A stretch of 45,382 nt of DNA, from contig NZ_JAHZST010000018.1 in NCBI RefSeq assembly GCF_019457885.1, forward strand, positions 75,052-120,433. Direction: 5' to 3'. Both the position numbers and the translations under genes were made by a program. This DNA is from Shewanella nanhaiensis. GTDB taxonomy: Bacteria > Pseudomonadota > Gammaproteobacteria > Enterobacterales > Shewanellaceae. The notes beneath the pieces are model-generated. The model made no database searches. It saw only the letters and a program-made list of their open reading frames with translations, and was not told where the DNA came from. Below, one piece after another: positions 1 to 9,000 of this stretch. Positions within the stretch are counted from its first letter, which is position 1, and each line of letters begins with the position of its first letter.

Positions 1-83
1 GTTAGCTCAGTCGATTCTTTATGAAAGATAGGGCAGTTGGCTTTTAACCATCAGTCGAATGGTTAGAACCTTCACGAAACACC
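1..83 (+). pseudogene. Decayed tRNA-Lys-like copy 1 (5' end outside window)
   Basis: The segment keeps GTTAGCTCAG, the anticodon-arm core GCAGTTGGCTTTTAACCA (loop CTTTTAA, anticodon UUU) and a final CACCA, as in gammaproteobacterial tRNA-Lys. The D arm carries about 14 extra bases around 14-29 that form a small hairpin (TCTTT-ATG-AAAGA), and the T arm is altered so that it no longer matches the normal GGTTCGAATCC. The acceptor 5' strand would lie before base 1. I read it as a non-functional relic. Confidence 0.55.
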
Positions 84-110
84 ACTTCCTTTGAGTGGTA
101 AAAGATAAAG

Positions 111-212
111 GGGGTAATAATGAGCTCAGTCGATGCTTTATTGTAAGAGCGCAGTTGGCTTTACTCTTAACTACCACATTGGTCGAAGGTTCGAATCCTT
201 CACGACCCACCA
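111..212 (+). pseudogene. Decayed tRNA-Lys-like copy 2 with intact 3' end
   Basis: Bases 181-212 are a perfect tRNA-Lys 3' part: T arm with GGTTCGAATCC, acceptor strand ACGACCC, discriminator A and encoded CCA. The 5' part is broken. The acceptor strand reads GGGTAAT, the D arm holds an imperfect hairpin insertion (GCTTTA-TTG-TAAGAGC at 135-150), and the anticodon arm is expanded. Its AGCTCAG box lies 119 bases after that of copy 1, so the two look like tandem duplicates. The contrast of an intact 3' end with a degenerate 5' half is what a tRNA-borne attachment site or recombination remnant can leave. It is unlikely to fold as a working tRNA. Confidence 0.6.
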
Positions 213-507
213 CTTCTTTTTTAAGTCTTATATCCTCTCTTTTATTCCTTTAATTAGATAATGAATTCAAACTCTGCTCATCAATTAGGATGATAGTTTG
301 TCACTTTTAAATCTCATACTTTTTCTATTCTCAAGTGTATTCGCAGCGGCCAAAACATGAGCTAGCCTAAGGCTTTATTAAAGTCTCTTCTATTTAATTA
401 GTTACCGCTGTTATACTTTTGTCTGATAGACGTATTGCTAATGTTGTTCGCATGTTAACTCCTTCATATTTAATGGTGATATAAAAATAAATATTCGGGA
501 GAGTGAG
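213..507. other. AT-rich leader region upstream of the porin
   Basis: No convincing ORF or RNA gene is visible in these 295 bases. The right part should hold the porin promoter. A candidate sigma-70 pair (TTGTTC, 17-base gap, TATTTA) lies at 444-472, and the porin ribosome site GGGAG is just before its ATG. Confidence 0.4.
444..472 (+). promoter_or_regulatory. Candidate sigma-70 promoter of the porin
   Basis: TTGTTC (444-449) and TATTTA (467-472) are 17 bases apart and each matches four of six consensus bases. The pair sits 35 bases before the porin ATG. The match is modest and unproven. Confidence 0.3.
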
Positions 508-1647
508 ATGAAACAAGCAAAGTTAAGCCTTATAGCAATGGCGACGATGTTGGCTGCAAGTTCTGCCGCGGCTGGTGATACAGAGTTTAAATTTGGCGGT
601 TATGTAAAAGCTGATGTTATGTTCAGCGATTATAGTAACGGAGCGCCTGATTCAGGTAGTTTATCCAGACAGTTTTATGTGCCTGGTACCATATACGGTG
701 TAGAGGGAAATGGTGAGCAAGTTGTTGATTTTCATGCTCGTGAGTCTCGATTTAACTTTAAAACCTCAACAGATCTTGGTGGCCATAAGTTAAGCGGCTT
801 TATTGAGCTGGATTTTATGACACATGCAGATGGTAATGAGCGTGTTTCAAACAGTTACTCCCCTCGTATTCGTCACGCTATTGTGAGTTTTGATAACTGG
901 ACAGTAGGTCAAACTTGGACAACTTTTCAAAACCCAGGTGCACTACCTGAAAATTTAGATTTTGTTGGTGCAGCAGAGGGAACACCTTTCGTTCGTCAAA
1001 GCATGGTGAGATACACCAATGGCGGGTTCCAGTTTGCAGTTGAGAACCCTGAAACCACCTTAACGCCAAATGGTGGCGGTGGAAGAATTACTAGTGGTAG
1101 CGGAATGGTGCCTGACTTCGTGGCACGCTACAATTTTAAAACTGAGGGAGGTGCTAAGTTTACCGTTGCAGGTTTAGCTCGGCAGCTTAATATTGAGAAA
1201 GATGGCTTGGATGCTCAAACCTTAGGTTACGGTGTGAGCTTTACTGGTGTTGTCCCTGTAGGTGATGATGATTTTAAAGTTTCTGCAACTGTGGGTGACG
1301 GCATGGGCCGTTATATGGCTCTGAACTATGCCAATGCAGGTGTGATTGATAACAATGGTGATATTGAAACCATTAGTTCATATGGTGGTTTTGCATCTTA
1401 CCGTCACTGGTGGAATGATAAGTGGCGCTCAAGCTTTACTCTTTCAGGTTTTAAAGCTGATAATACCGAATCACTAACTGGGCTTGGCGTAAACAAGGAG
1501 TCCTATTCTGGATATGTGAACTTACTTTATTCTCCAGTTAAGCCTATGACTGTGGGTGTTGAGTATATGTACGCCGAGAATACTAAAGAGAGTGGTGATA
1601 AAGGTGAATTAAACAGGGTAATTTTCTCTGTTAAATATGTGCTTTAG
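508..1647 (+). CDS. DcaP-like outer-membrane porin
   Basis: A 379-residue outer-membrane beta-barrel protein. Residues 1-22 are a classic signal peptide ending in Ala-Ala-Ala before GDTEF. The mature start (FGGYVKADVMF) is typical of DcaP-type trimeric porins, which pass small anionic solutes. The rest alternates polar and apolar residues as in beta strands, with many Gly, Asn and Asp residues in loops, and the chain ends in a hydrophobic strand (IFSVKYVL). Most barrels end in Phe or Trp; this one ends in Leu. GGGAGAGTGAG directly precedes the ATG. The gene stands alone, followed by a strong hairpin terminator. The substrate cannot be read from the sequence; another porin family is the main alternative. 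Confidence 0.75.
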   Translation: MKQAKLSLIAMATMLAASSAAAGDTEFKFGGYVKADVMFSDYSNGAPDSGSLSRQFYVPGTIYGVEGNGEQVVDFHARESRFNFKTSTDLGGHKLSGFIELDFMTHADGNERVSNSYSPRIRHAIVSFDNWTVGQTWTTFQNPGALPENLDFVGAAEGTPFVRQSMVRYTNGGFQFAVENPETTLTPNGGGGRITSGSGMVPDFVARYNFKTEGGAKFTVAGLARQLNIEKDGLDAQTLGYGVSFTGVVPVGDDDFKVSATVGDGMGRYMALNYANAGVIDNNGDIETISSYGGFASYRHWWNDKWRSSFTLSGFKADNTESLTGLGVNKESYSGYVNLLYSPVKPMTVGVEYMYAENTKESGDKGELNRVIFSVKYVL

Positions 1648-1688
1648 TCGTTTAATGCACTCAAGACTTTGAATGAGTGTAAGATCAA

Positions 1689-1713
1689 AAAAGGAGGCGA
1701 GGCCTCCTTTTTC
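1689..1713. terminator. Bidirectional hairpin terminator, porin / grxA
   Basis: Stem AAAGGAGGC (1691-1699) pairs with GCCTCCTTT (1703-1711) around a 3-base loop. T-runs lie on the 3' side of both strands, so it can end the porin transcript and the converging grxA transcript. Confidence 0.85.
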
Positions 1714-1746
1714 ATTGCTAGCAGATTTAAAATACAATTTAATTCG

Positions 1747-2016
1747 TTAAACTGTGGCTGCTAGTAGTTGATTGTCTCTTACGTACTGTTCAAACTCAGT
1801 ACATCCACCAACGTGTTCTTTATCAACAAAAATCTGAGGTACGGTTTCAACAGGCTTACCCACTGTCTTCTCTAAATCAGCCTTTGAGATCCCCTCTGCA
1901 TGAATATCAACATATTTAAATTTAAAGTCACTGCGGGCTTCGGTAAGTTGCTCTGACAGTTGAACAGCTCTAACACAGTACGGACAGCCTGGACGGCCAA
2001 AAATTACAACAAACAT
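1747..2016 (-). CDS. grxA: Glutaredoxin 1 (GrxA type)
   Basis: An 89-residue cytosolic thiol-disulfide oxidoreductase that uses glutathione to reduce protein disulfides such as those of ribonucleotide reductase. The active site CPYC is at residues 11-14, the cis-proline motif TVPQIFVD at about 58-65, and the glutathione-binding GG at 70-71. The sequence FGRPGCPYCVRA and the span KPVETVPQIFVD are very close to E. coli GrxA. An extra cysteine (Cys72) stands where GrxA has Tyr. The start at 2016 is chosen over an upstream in-frame ATG because AGGAGT sits just before it and the family begins here. It lies 62 bases after radD on the same strand and may share its transcript. Confidence 0.9.
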   Translation of the reverse strand: MFVVIFGRPGCPYCVRAVQLSEQLTEARSDFKFKYVDIHAEGISKADLEKTVGKPVETVPQIFVDKEHVGGCTEFEQYVRDNQLLAATV

Positions 2017-2078
2017 AGTGACTCCTGAAAAATTGATTCGATACTTTATACCATAAGAGTGTTGAGCTTGCATATTCC

Positions 2079-3821
2079 CTATTGAATAAACTTATTCTCA
2101 GTTTGATAACGCCCACGGTAATCAAAAAAGGTTTCAACCAAATCCCAACCTTTTTTGTCTTTCTTTAATAACAGAAGATCCGGCATTCTAAACTTGTCTC
2201 TGGCCTGAATAACTTGCTCTACACTTTTGTATTTCTGATGTTTTAACCCTGGAGTTCGAGTGTGGGATATGACAAACACCACATAGAAGGCTCGTCGTTG
2301 GCCCTCTGTTCTAAAATTGAAGTAACGGCAATAGTCGTTACCATCTAGATCAATATATTGAATTTTTAGTCGTTCGCCATCTTTTACAAAGAGCATTGTC
2401 TGGCATTTAAACAGGTGGTGATGTTTCTGCTGTAATACCTCTTTAAGCCGCTTGTCGGGGTCAATTAACATTGAGTCGCAGTGATGACAAATTTTGGCAG
2501 CAATGTCATTTTCTTCGCCACAATTAGGGCAAGATTTAGAACGGAAACGAAAGTCACACTGGACTTTATCTCCATCTCGTTCAATCAATGCTTGGCATCG
2601 CCTACCAAAGTGTTCGATGATATCACCATCATTATCTACTAACCCCCAAAATATATTGGCAAAATTACACACAGGGCAGTGAACCTGAACTGGGACACTT
2701 TTACTATTGGGTTTATGTTGACCCACTTCAGGGAAGTAGAGATCGTAACCATTGGCGGCATAGTCGATAACTAGGCACTCACCTTTACCTTCACAAATTC
2801 TAAGTCCTCGGCCCACCATCTGCTGAAATAGGCTCACTGATGCTGTTGGCCTTAAAATGGCAATTAGATCTACGTGTGGCGCATCGAAGCCTGTGGTGAG
2901 TACGGCGACATTAACTAGATATTTGATCTCACGTGCCTTAAACGAAGTGATGATGTTATCTCTATCTTCCGTGCTGGTCTTTGCGGTGATAAGAGCTGCC
3001 TTCTCATCGCATAATTGCTTCATAATCTCTTCAGCGTGGCGTACTGTGGCTGCGAAGATGATGACACCTTGTCTGGTTGAGCCTATCTCAATAAGTTGCT
3101 TAATTATTGCCGTGGTTGCGCGTCCGCAGTGACTAAGTAGATCATTAACCTCTTTCTCTTGATAATCACCGTTTACAGATGGCTGTAACGCATTAAAGTC
3201 ATATTGAACAGAGAGTCCATCAAACATCTTAGGCGGGCTTAGGTAGCCACGTTTAATGAGGGGCCGCATAGGGAGCTCAAATATACACTGTTGAAATACT
3301 GGTTTATCTGGGTTGCCCATTTTGCCGTGGTAGTGCTGGTGATAGATCCAGCCAAGATCTAATCGGTAGGGTGTTGCTGTGAGCCCGAGTAGCTTTATTT
3401 TTGAATTCTTTTGCTTAAGATAGCTTAATAGCTTCTGATATTGGCTTGTTTCCTCAGAGGTGACTCTGTGGCACTCATCGATGATCACTAAAGAGAAGGG
3501 CTCATTAAACTGCTCAGGAGCCCTAACTGCTGATTGAATACTTGCTACCACTGTTTTGTTTTTCGTTGATTTCTGTTTAAGCCCGGCTGAATAGATACTG
3601 GCTGCTGTGGTCAATATCCCGACTTTCTCTGCATTTTGAGCAACCAATTCTTTAACATGGGTGAGCACCAGCACGCGGCCGTTGGCGATTCGGGCAAGTT
3701 CGGCAATGACAATACTTTTACCTGCTCCCGTAGGAAGCACCAATACCGCGGAATCACTACTGGATCTGAAATGTTTTACTGCAGCATCGACAGCTTGCTG
3801 TTGGTAGTCTCTTAATTGCAC
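2079..3821 (-). CDS. radD: RadD (YejH) superfamily 2 helicase-like repair ATPase
   Basis: A 580-residue DEAD/DEAH-box family ATPase matching E. coli RadD, which acts with RecA/SSB in double-strand-break repair and crossover control. The order is Walker A LPTGAGKS near residue 30, a DECH box (IIDECHR), LTATPYR (motif III region), and the second RecA fold with TTGFDAPHVD and QMVGRGLR. A C-terminal zinc-binding part follows with CPVC, CPNC and CHHC pairs. Length and domain order match E. coli (586 aa). The start is GTG at 3821 because an in-frame TAA lies three codons upstream; there is no strong ribosome site. No LexA-like box was seen before it. Confidence 0.92.
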   Translation of the reverse strand: MQLRDYQQQAVDAAVKHFRSSSDSAVLVLPTGAGKSIVIAELARIANGRVLVLTHVKELVAQNAEKVGILTTAASIYSAGLKQKSTKNKTVVASIQSAVRAPEQFNEPFSLVIIDECHRVTSEETSQYQKLLSYLKQKNSKIKLLGLTATPYRLDLGWIYHQHYHGKMGNPDKPVFQQCIFELPMRPLIKRGYLSPPKMFDGLSVQYDFNALQPSVNGDYQEKEVNDLLSHCGRATTAIIKQLIEIGSTRQGVIIFAATVRHAEEIMKQLCDEKAALITAKTSTEDRDNIITSFKAREIKYLVNVAVLTTGFDAPHVDLIAILRPTASVSLFQQMVGRGLRICEGKGECLVIDYAANGYDLYFPEVGQHKPNSKSVPVQVHCPVCNFANIFWGLVDNDGDIIEHFGRRCQALIERDGDKVQCDFRFRSKSCPNCGEENDIAAKICHHCDSMLIDPDKRLKEVLQQKHHHLFKCQTMLFVKDGERLKIQYIDLDGNDYCRYFNFRTEGQRRAFYVVFVISHTRTPGLKHQKYKSVEQVIQARDKFRMPDLLLLKKDKKGWDLVETFFDYRGRYQTENKFIQ

Positions 3822-3882
3822 AAAAATTTAATCACGTTAGTGTTTTAAAGTGAAGAATAACAAGTGAGGGGAGCTTGGTGAA

Positions 3883-3909
3883 GAAAAAAAGCCCCTCGTT
3901 AGAGGGGCT
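3883..3909 (-). terminator. Terminator of acs
   Basis: AGCCCCTC (3890-3897) pairs with GAGGGGCT (3902-3909) around GTTA. Read on the minus strand it is followed by seven T residues, a canonical intrinsic terminator 33 bases after the acs stop. Confidence 0.9.
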
Positions 3910-3941
3910 AGGGAGAGTCTTAATCAGTTTGTACGTGTTAA

Positions 3942-5894
3942 TTACTCGCTACGGTTTAAGCGTGATTCAATTAGCGTATCGATAACAGCAGGATCTGCCA
4001 GTGTCGATGAATCGCCTAAGTTAGTTACTTCATTGGCTGCTATCTTACGTAGGAAGCGGCGCATGATTTTTCCTGAGCGAGTTTTTGGTAGACCACCCGC
4101 CCACTGGATAAGATCTGGCGTTGCTAAAGCGCCAATCTCTTTACGTACCCACTTTCTGAGATCTTGACGTAACTCCTCAGTCTCTGTCGTCCCCTTGGTT
4201 AAGGTGACATAGGCATAGATACCTTGCCCCTTAATATCATGGGGGTAGCCAACTACAGCCGCTTCAGCGACACTCTCATGAGATACTAATGCGCTTTCAA
4301 CTTCAGCGGTTCCAAGTCTATGACCTGAAACGTTAATGACGTCATCAACACGACCCGTGATCCAGTAGTAGCCATCTTCATCACGCCTTGCACCATCACC
4401 GGTGAAGTACATGCCGCGGAATGTCTTGAAGTAAGTAAGTGCAAAACGCTCATGATCGCCAAATACGGTTCTCATCTGTCCAGGCCATGAATCGAGCATC
4501 ACTAAGTTACCTTCGGTGGCGCCTTCGATGATGTTACCCATGTTATCGACCAGTGCAGGTTGCACGCCGAAGAAAGGACGTGTCGCTGAGCCAGGTTTTG
4601 TGTCAGTAGCACCAGGGAGTGGGCTAATTAAGATACCGCCTGTTTCTGTTTGCCACCAAGTATCGACAATAGGGCACTGCTCATGGCCGATGACTTCGTT
4701 ATACCAGCGCCATGCCTCTGGGTTTATCGGCTCACCAACAGAGCCCATAATGCGCAGAGAACTGCCGTCAAAATCAGCAAACTGCTCCTTGCCTTCCGCC
4801 ATAAGGGCACGGATTAATGTTGGTGCAGTGTAGAGGATGTTCACTTTGTGACGATCCACCATTTCACCAAGGCGAGATGGGCTAGGGTAGTTAGGTACTC
4901 CTTCATGAATAAGAATGGTTGCTCCATTTGCCAATGGACCATATACCATATAGGAGTGACCAGTGATCCAACCGACATCCGCGGTACACCAGTAAACCTC
5001 ACCATCTTTGTAATCAAAGACATATTCATGGGTCATTGCAGCATAAACCATGTAACCGCCGGTAGTATGCAAAACGCCCTTTGGATTGCCTGTTGAGCCT
5101 GAGGTGTAGAGTAGGAAAAGCGGATCTTCCGCGCCCATCTCTTCAGCTTCACAGTGCTCAGAGGCGGTATCCATTAATGCATTCCACTTGATATCTCGAC
5201 CTTCTACCCAGTTTACATCACCGCCAGTGCGCTCATAAACGATAACTTTTTCGACGCAATCAACATCAGGATGAGACAAGGCTTCATCGATATTAGCTTT
5301 AAGAGGAATGATTCGGCCTGCACGTACACCTTCATCGGCTGTAATAACGACTTTGGATTTACCGTCAATCACGCGAGAGGCGATCGAATCAGGAGAGAAA
5401 CCACCAAATACCACTGAGTGGATAGCGCCGATGCGAGCACAGGCAAGCATCACCACGGCCGCTTCAGGGACCATAGGCATATAAACTGTAACAACATCAC
5501 CACGTCTTACGCCTTGGCTACGCAGTGCATTGGCAAACTTACAAACATCTTTGTGAAGCTCACCATAAGTAATTGTTCGTTGATCTTTTGCATCATCACC
5601 TTCCCAGATGATAGCGACTTTATCAGCACTTTTTTCAAGGTGGCGATCTAAGCAGTTGGCTGACGCGTTTAATGTGCCGTCATAAAACCAGTTAATCGAC
5701 AGATTATGATCGTCGAACGAGGTTTTTTTAATCTTGGTATATGGCTTGATCCAATCGATACGTTGACCGTGCTCTCTCCAGAAACCTTCAGGATTCACAA
5801 TCGACTCTTGGTACATCTTTTTATACTGTTCTTCATTTACATGTGCGTTTTCAGCTATTTCGCTTGAAACTTTGTAGAGAGACTGCGTGCTCAT
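3942..5894 (-). CDS. acs: Acetyl-CoA synthetase (AMP-forming)
   Basis: A 650-residue cytosolic enzyme that converts acetate, ATP and CoA to acetyl-CoA through acetyl-AMP; it is the high-affinity acetate-scavenging route. It shows the adenylate-forming motif LYTSGSTGNPKG, the WWQTETGG motif, YFTGDGARRDEDGY, and the C-terminal PKTRSGKIMRR whose lysine is residue 609, the position reversibly acetylated in the family. Full length. The start is an ATG preceded by AAGGGAAG. It is divergent from the sensor kinase crbS. Control by CrbS/CrbR is known for acs in Vibrio and Pseudomonas relatives, and a palindrome 64-79 bases upstream is shared with the crbR leader. Confidence 0.97.
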   Translation of the reverse strand: MSTQSLYKVSSEIAENAHVNEEQYKKMYQESIVNPEGFWREHGQRIDWIKPYTKIKKTSFDDHNLSINWFYDGTLNASANCLDRHLEKSADKVAIIWEGDDAKDQRTITYGELHKDVCKFANALRSQGVRRGDVVTVYMPMVPEAAVVMLACARIGAIHSVVFGGFSPDSIASRVIDGKSKVVITADEGVRAGRIIPLKANIDEALSHPDVDCVEKVIVYERTGGDVNWVEGRDIKWNALMDTASEHCEAEEMGAEDPLFLLYTSGSTGNPKGVLHTTGGYMVYAAMTHEYVFDYKDGEVYWCTADVGWITGHSYMVYGPLANGATILIHEGVPNYPSPSRLGEMVDRHKVNILYTAPTLIRALMAEGKEQFADFDGSSLRIMGSVGEPINPEAWRWYNEVIGHEQCPIVDTWWQTETGGILISPLPGATDTKPGSATRPFFGVQPALVDNMGNIIEGATEGNLVMLDSWPGQMRTVFGDHERFALTYFKTFRGMYFTGDGARRDEDGYYWITGRVDDVINVSGHRLGTAEVESALVSHESVAEAAVVGYPHDIKGQGIYAYVTLTKGTTETEELRQDLRKWVRKEIGALATPDLIQWAGGLPKTRSGKIMRRFLRKIAANEVTNLGDSSTLADPAVIDTLIESRLNRSE

Positions 5895-5957
5895 TGGGCT
5901 TCCCTTAATCTAATAATGCGTGGCTCAAGTATGGAGTCATATCACCTTATAGCACTA

Positions 5958-5973
5958 TTAGACCTTGGTCTAG
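5958..5973. promoter_or_regulatory. Candidate CrbR operator in the acs/crbS intergenic region
   Basis: TTAGACCTTGGTCTAG contains a perfect inverted repeat, TAGACC-TT-GGTCTA (5959-5972). It lies 64 bases before the acs ATG and 97 before crbS. A near-copy, TTAGACTTAAGTCTAA, lies upstream of crbR. The shared form TTAGAC-N4-GTCTAR suits a dimeric NarL/LuxR-type regulator. Assignment to CrbR is inference from position. Confidence 0.5.
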
Positions 5974-6070
5974 TGTAATAATCTCCTTTGTTTTTAGTGC
6001 GTTGAGAGTTGTTGGTGAACTAGATTTAATCAGATAATTAACGCACAATAGAGGAAAAAACGAGAGCTTT

Positions 6071-9000
6071 ATGAACTTAACCATTTTCGTTGGCGTGATT
6101 GCCGTCCTTTATGTCTTTTTATTGTTTCTCTTAGCTTGGGGGGCTGAACGCTGGTTCAGTCAATTTACTAAGCGAATTCAAGTGTGGGTGTACGGCCTCA
6201 GTTTGGCTGTTTACTGTTCATCATGGAGCTTTTTAGGGACAGTGGGACAATCGGCTCAAGATCTCTGGTCATTCCTGCCTATTTTTGTCGGGCCTATTCT
6301 TATTTTTACCTTTGGTTTTGGGTTACTGCGTAAGATGGTGATCGTATCTAAGGCCCATAACATCACCTCGGTTGCGGATTTTATCGCTGCACGATATGGC
6401 AAGTCACAGCTTCTTGCGGCTATCGTCACTCTTATTGCGCTGTTTGGTATCATGCCTTATATCGCTTTGCAGCTAAAAGCGATGGTATTTAGTCTTAACT
6501 TATTCCAGCCTGAGGACTCACCTTTCGATGGCGCTAAGGTCTCGCTTATTATCACTGCCATTTTGGCCATGTTTGCTATCTTGTTTGGTACTCGCAAGCT
6601 TGATGCTACAGAGCATAACCCTGGGATGATGCTGGCGATCGCGTTTGAATCTCTTGTCAAACTCGCTGCCTTTTTGATTGTGGGCATAGTAATAAGTTTT
6701 GGTTATTTCGATGGTTTTGGTGATATCTGGCAACAAGCTGAGCAAAAAAACCTTATTAGTGCCCCTGAGTTAAGTGTTGGCGCTTTGATGCCGCAACTCT
6801 TGGTTGGTATGGCGGCGTTTTTATGTATGCCGCGACAGTTTCACGTCATGATGGTTGAGTGCAGTAACGAAAACACCTTGCTTAAAGCGCGTTGGTTATT
6901 TCCTCTTTATCTGCTGCTCTTTGGGCTGTTTGTCGCCCCTTTGGCCTTGGCCGGGAAGCTAATTTTAGGCGATAGCGTTGCGGCAGATACCTATGTTATT
7001 AATATGCCTCTTGCGCTCGACCAGCCCATAATCGCGGTGATCGCTCTGCTTGGGACCTTGTCTGCAGCGACGGGAATGGTGATAGTCGCGGTGGTAACCA
7101 TCAGTGTTATGGTCAGTAATGAGTGGCTGGTTCCTATGATGTTGAGAACTGGCAAGATCAGGCAGAAAAATTTCAGTCAGTTCTCTCTGTTTCTACTTAA
7201 TGCACGACGACTCTCTATCATTATCATTTTAGGATTAGGTTACTTTAGTTACCTGTCATTTATTGACAGTGATTCACTGTCGGGTCTTGGTATGCTCTCC
7301 TTTGGTGCCTTTGCTCAGTTAGCACCAGCTTTGATTGGTGGTATGTATTGGAAGCATGGCAATCGCTCGGGAGTCTTAATGGGACTTATCGTTGGTTTTG
7401 GCCTCTGGTGTTACATCTTGTTGAAGGGCGCGAGCGATGTTTCAGGTGTCTTTAATAATGATTTTGGCTTATTGGATTCGATTAACCCTAATGTGCGCGA
7501 TATTTTAACGGCATTGTTGGCAAATTGTGCCTGCTATATGTTGGGTTCAATCTGGTTTAGAGCCGGCGTTGTTGAGCGGATACAGGCCAGTGAGTTTGTT
7601 TCTCCTGGAAATCTGAAAAGCAATAGTACGCGTAAAGCTGCGGCCGTTTCTCAGCAAGATCTATTGATCTTAGCCAGTCGATTTGTCAGTCCAACGCGTG
7701 CCTATGAGAGTTTTTCTCGTTTCTCAGAGGAGGCGGTAAAAAGTGACAGTTGGCATAAATCTGCGCCTCCTGAATTGATCGCCCATACCGAGCATATGTT
7801 AGCGGGTGTCCTCGGTGGTTCTAGTGCTTCATTGGTTATGGATTCAGTGCAGCAGGGACGAGATCTCGCCCTCGATGAGGTGTTTAGTTTAGTCGATGAA
7901 GCGTCATCCAAAATTATTTTAAGTCAAGATATGCTTAGGGGGGCGATTGAGCACGCTTATGAGGGGATGAGTGTGGTCGATAAAGATCTTAATCTGGTGG
8001 CCTGGAACTATAAATATGCTGAGTTGTATCAATATCCAGCTTCGTTTTTGCAGGAGGGGATGCCGATAAGCGATGTGGTGCGTTTTAATGCTAGCAGAGG
8101 CTTTTGTGGTGAAGGCGACATTGAAGAGAAGGTCAATACACGGGTTCAGCATATGCGCGACGGTACTGCCCATGTCTCTGAGCGCAGACGCAAAGATGGC
8201 AAGGTGATCAAAATTCAGGGTAATCCTATGCCCGGTGGTGGTTTTGTGATGACCTTTACCGATATTACTCAATATCGAGAGCATGCTAAAGCGCTTCAAG
8301 AGATGAATGACACGCTAGAGGCAAGAGTAAAGGAGCGGACTTACGAGTTGGCGATGCTAAACAGTCAACTGCTTGAGGCCAAAGCTCAAGAGGAGATGGC
8401 AAACGCGTCTAAGAGTAAGTTTCTTGCCGCCGTGGGCCATGATTTGATGCAACCGTTAAATGCGGCGCGGCTGTTTACCGCTTCGTTGTCTCAATACCCT
8501 AATTTAGATCAAGAGGGCAGAACGACCCTGTCACATGTCAATAGCTCTCTTAAAATAGCGGGGGAGCTGCTTACCGATCTGCTTGATATCTCCAAACTAG
8601 ACTCTGGCATGATTGAGGTCAATCGTCGTGACTTTTCTGTCTCTGAGTTGATCGATGGGTTGGGAGTCGAGTTCGCAGCCATGGCCAATGATAATCAGAT
8701 TAAATTTAAAATGGTCTCCTCTAGTACCAGTATCAATTCAGATCTCAACCTATTGAGGCGGGTGTTACAGAACTTTCTCACTAATGCGTATCGATATGCC
8801 AGAGGAAGTAAGGTGCTGTTTGGTTGTAGGCATAGAGGGGATGAGCTCGAGATCCAAGTGCTTGATACAGGTTGTGGCATAGATGAAGCTGAGACCAAAG
8901 AGATCTTTAAAGAGTTTAAACGACTCGATAATCCTACCAGCAACAGTGTGAGTGGTTTAGGGCTAGGCTTAGCGATTGCTGACAGAATAAGCCGGGTCTT

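Noticed and set aside
19..213. Minus-strand ORF of 64 codons beginning MVGREGFEPST
   Set aside because: This peptide is the well-known artefact of translating the 3' end of a tRNA gene; the region is a tRNA-Lys relic.
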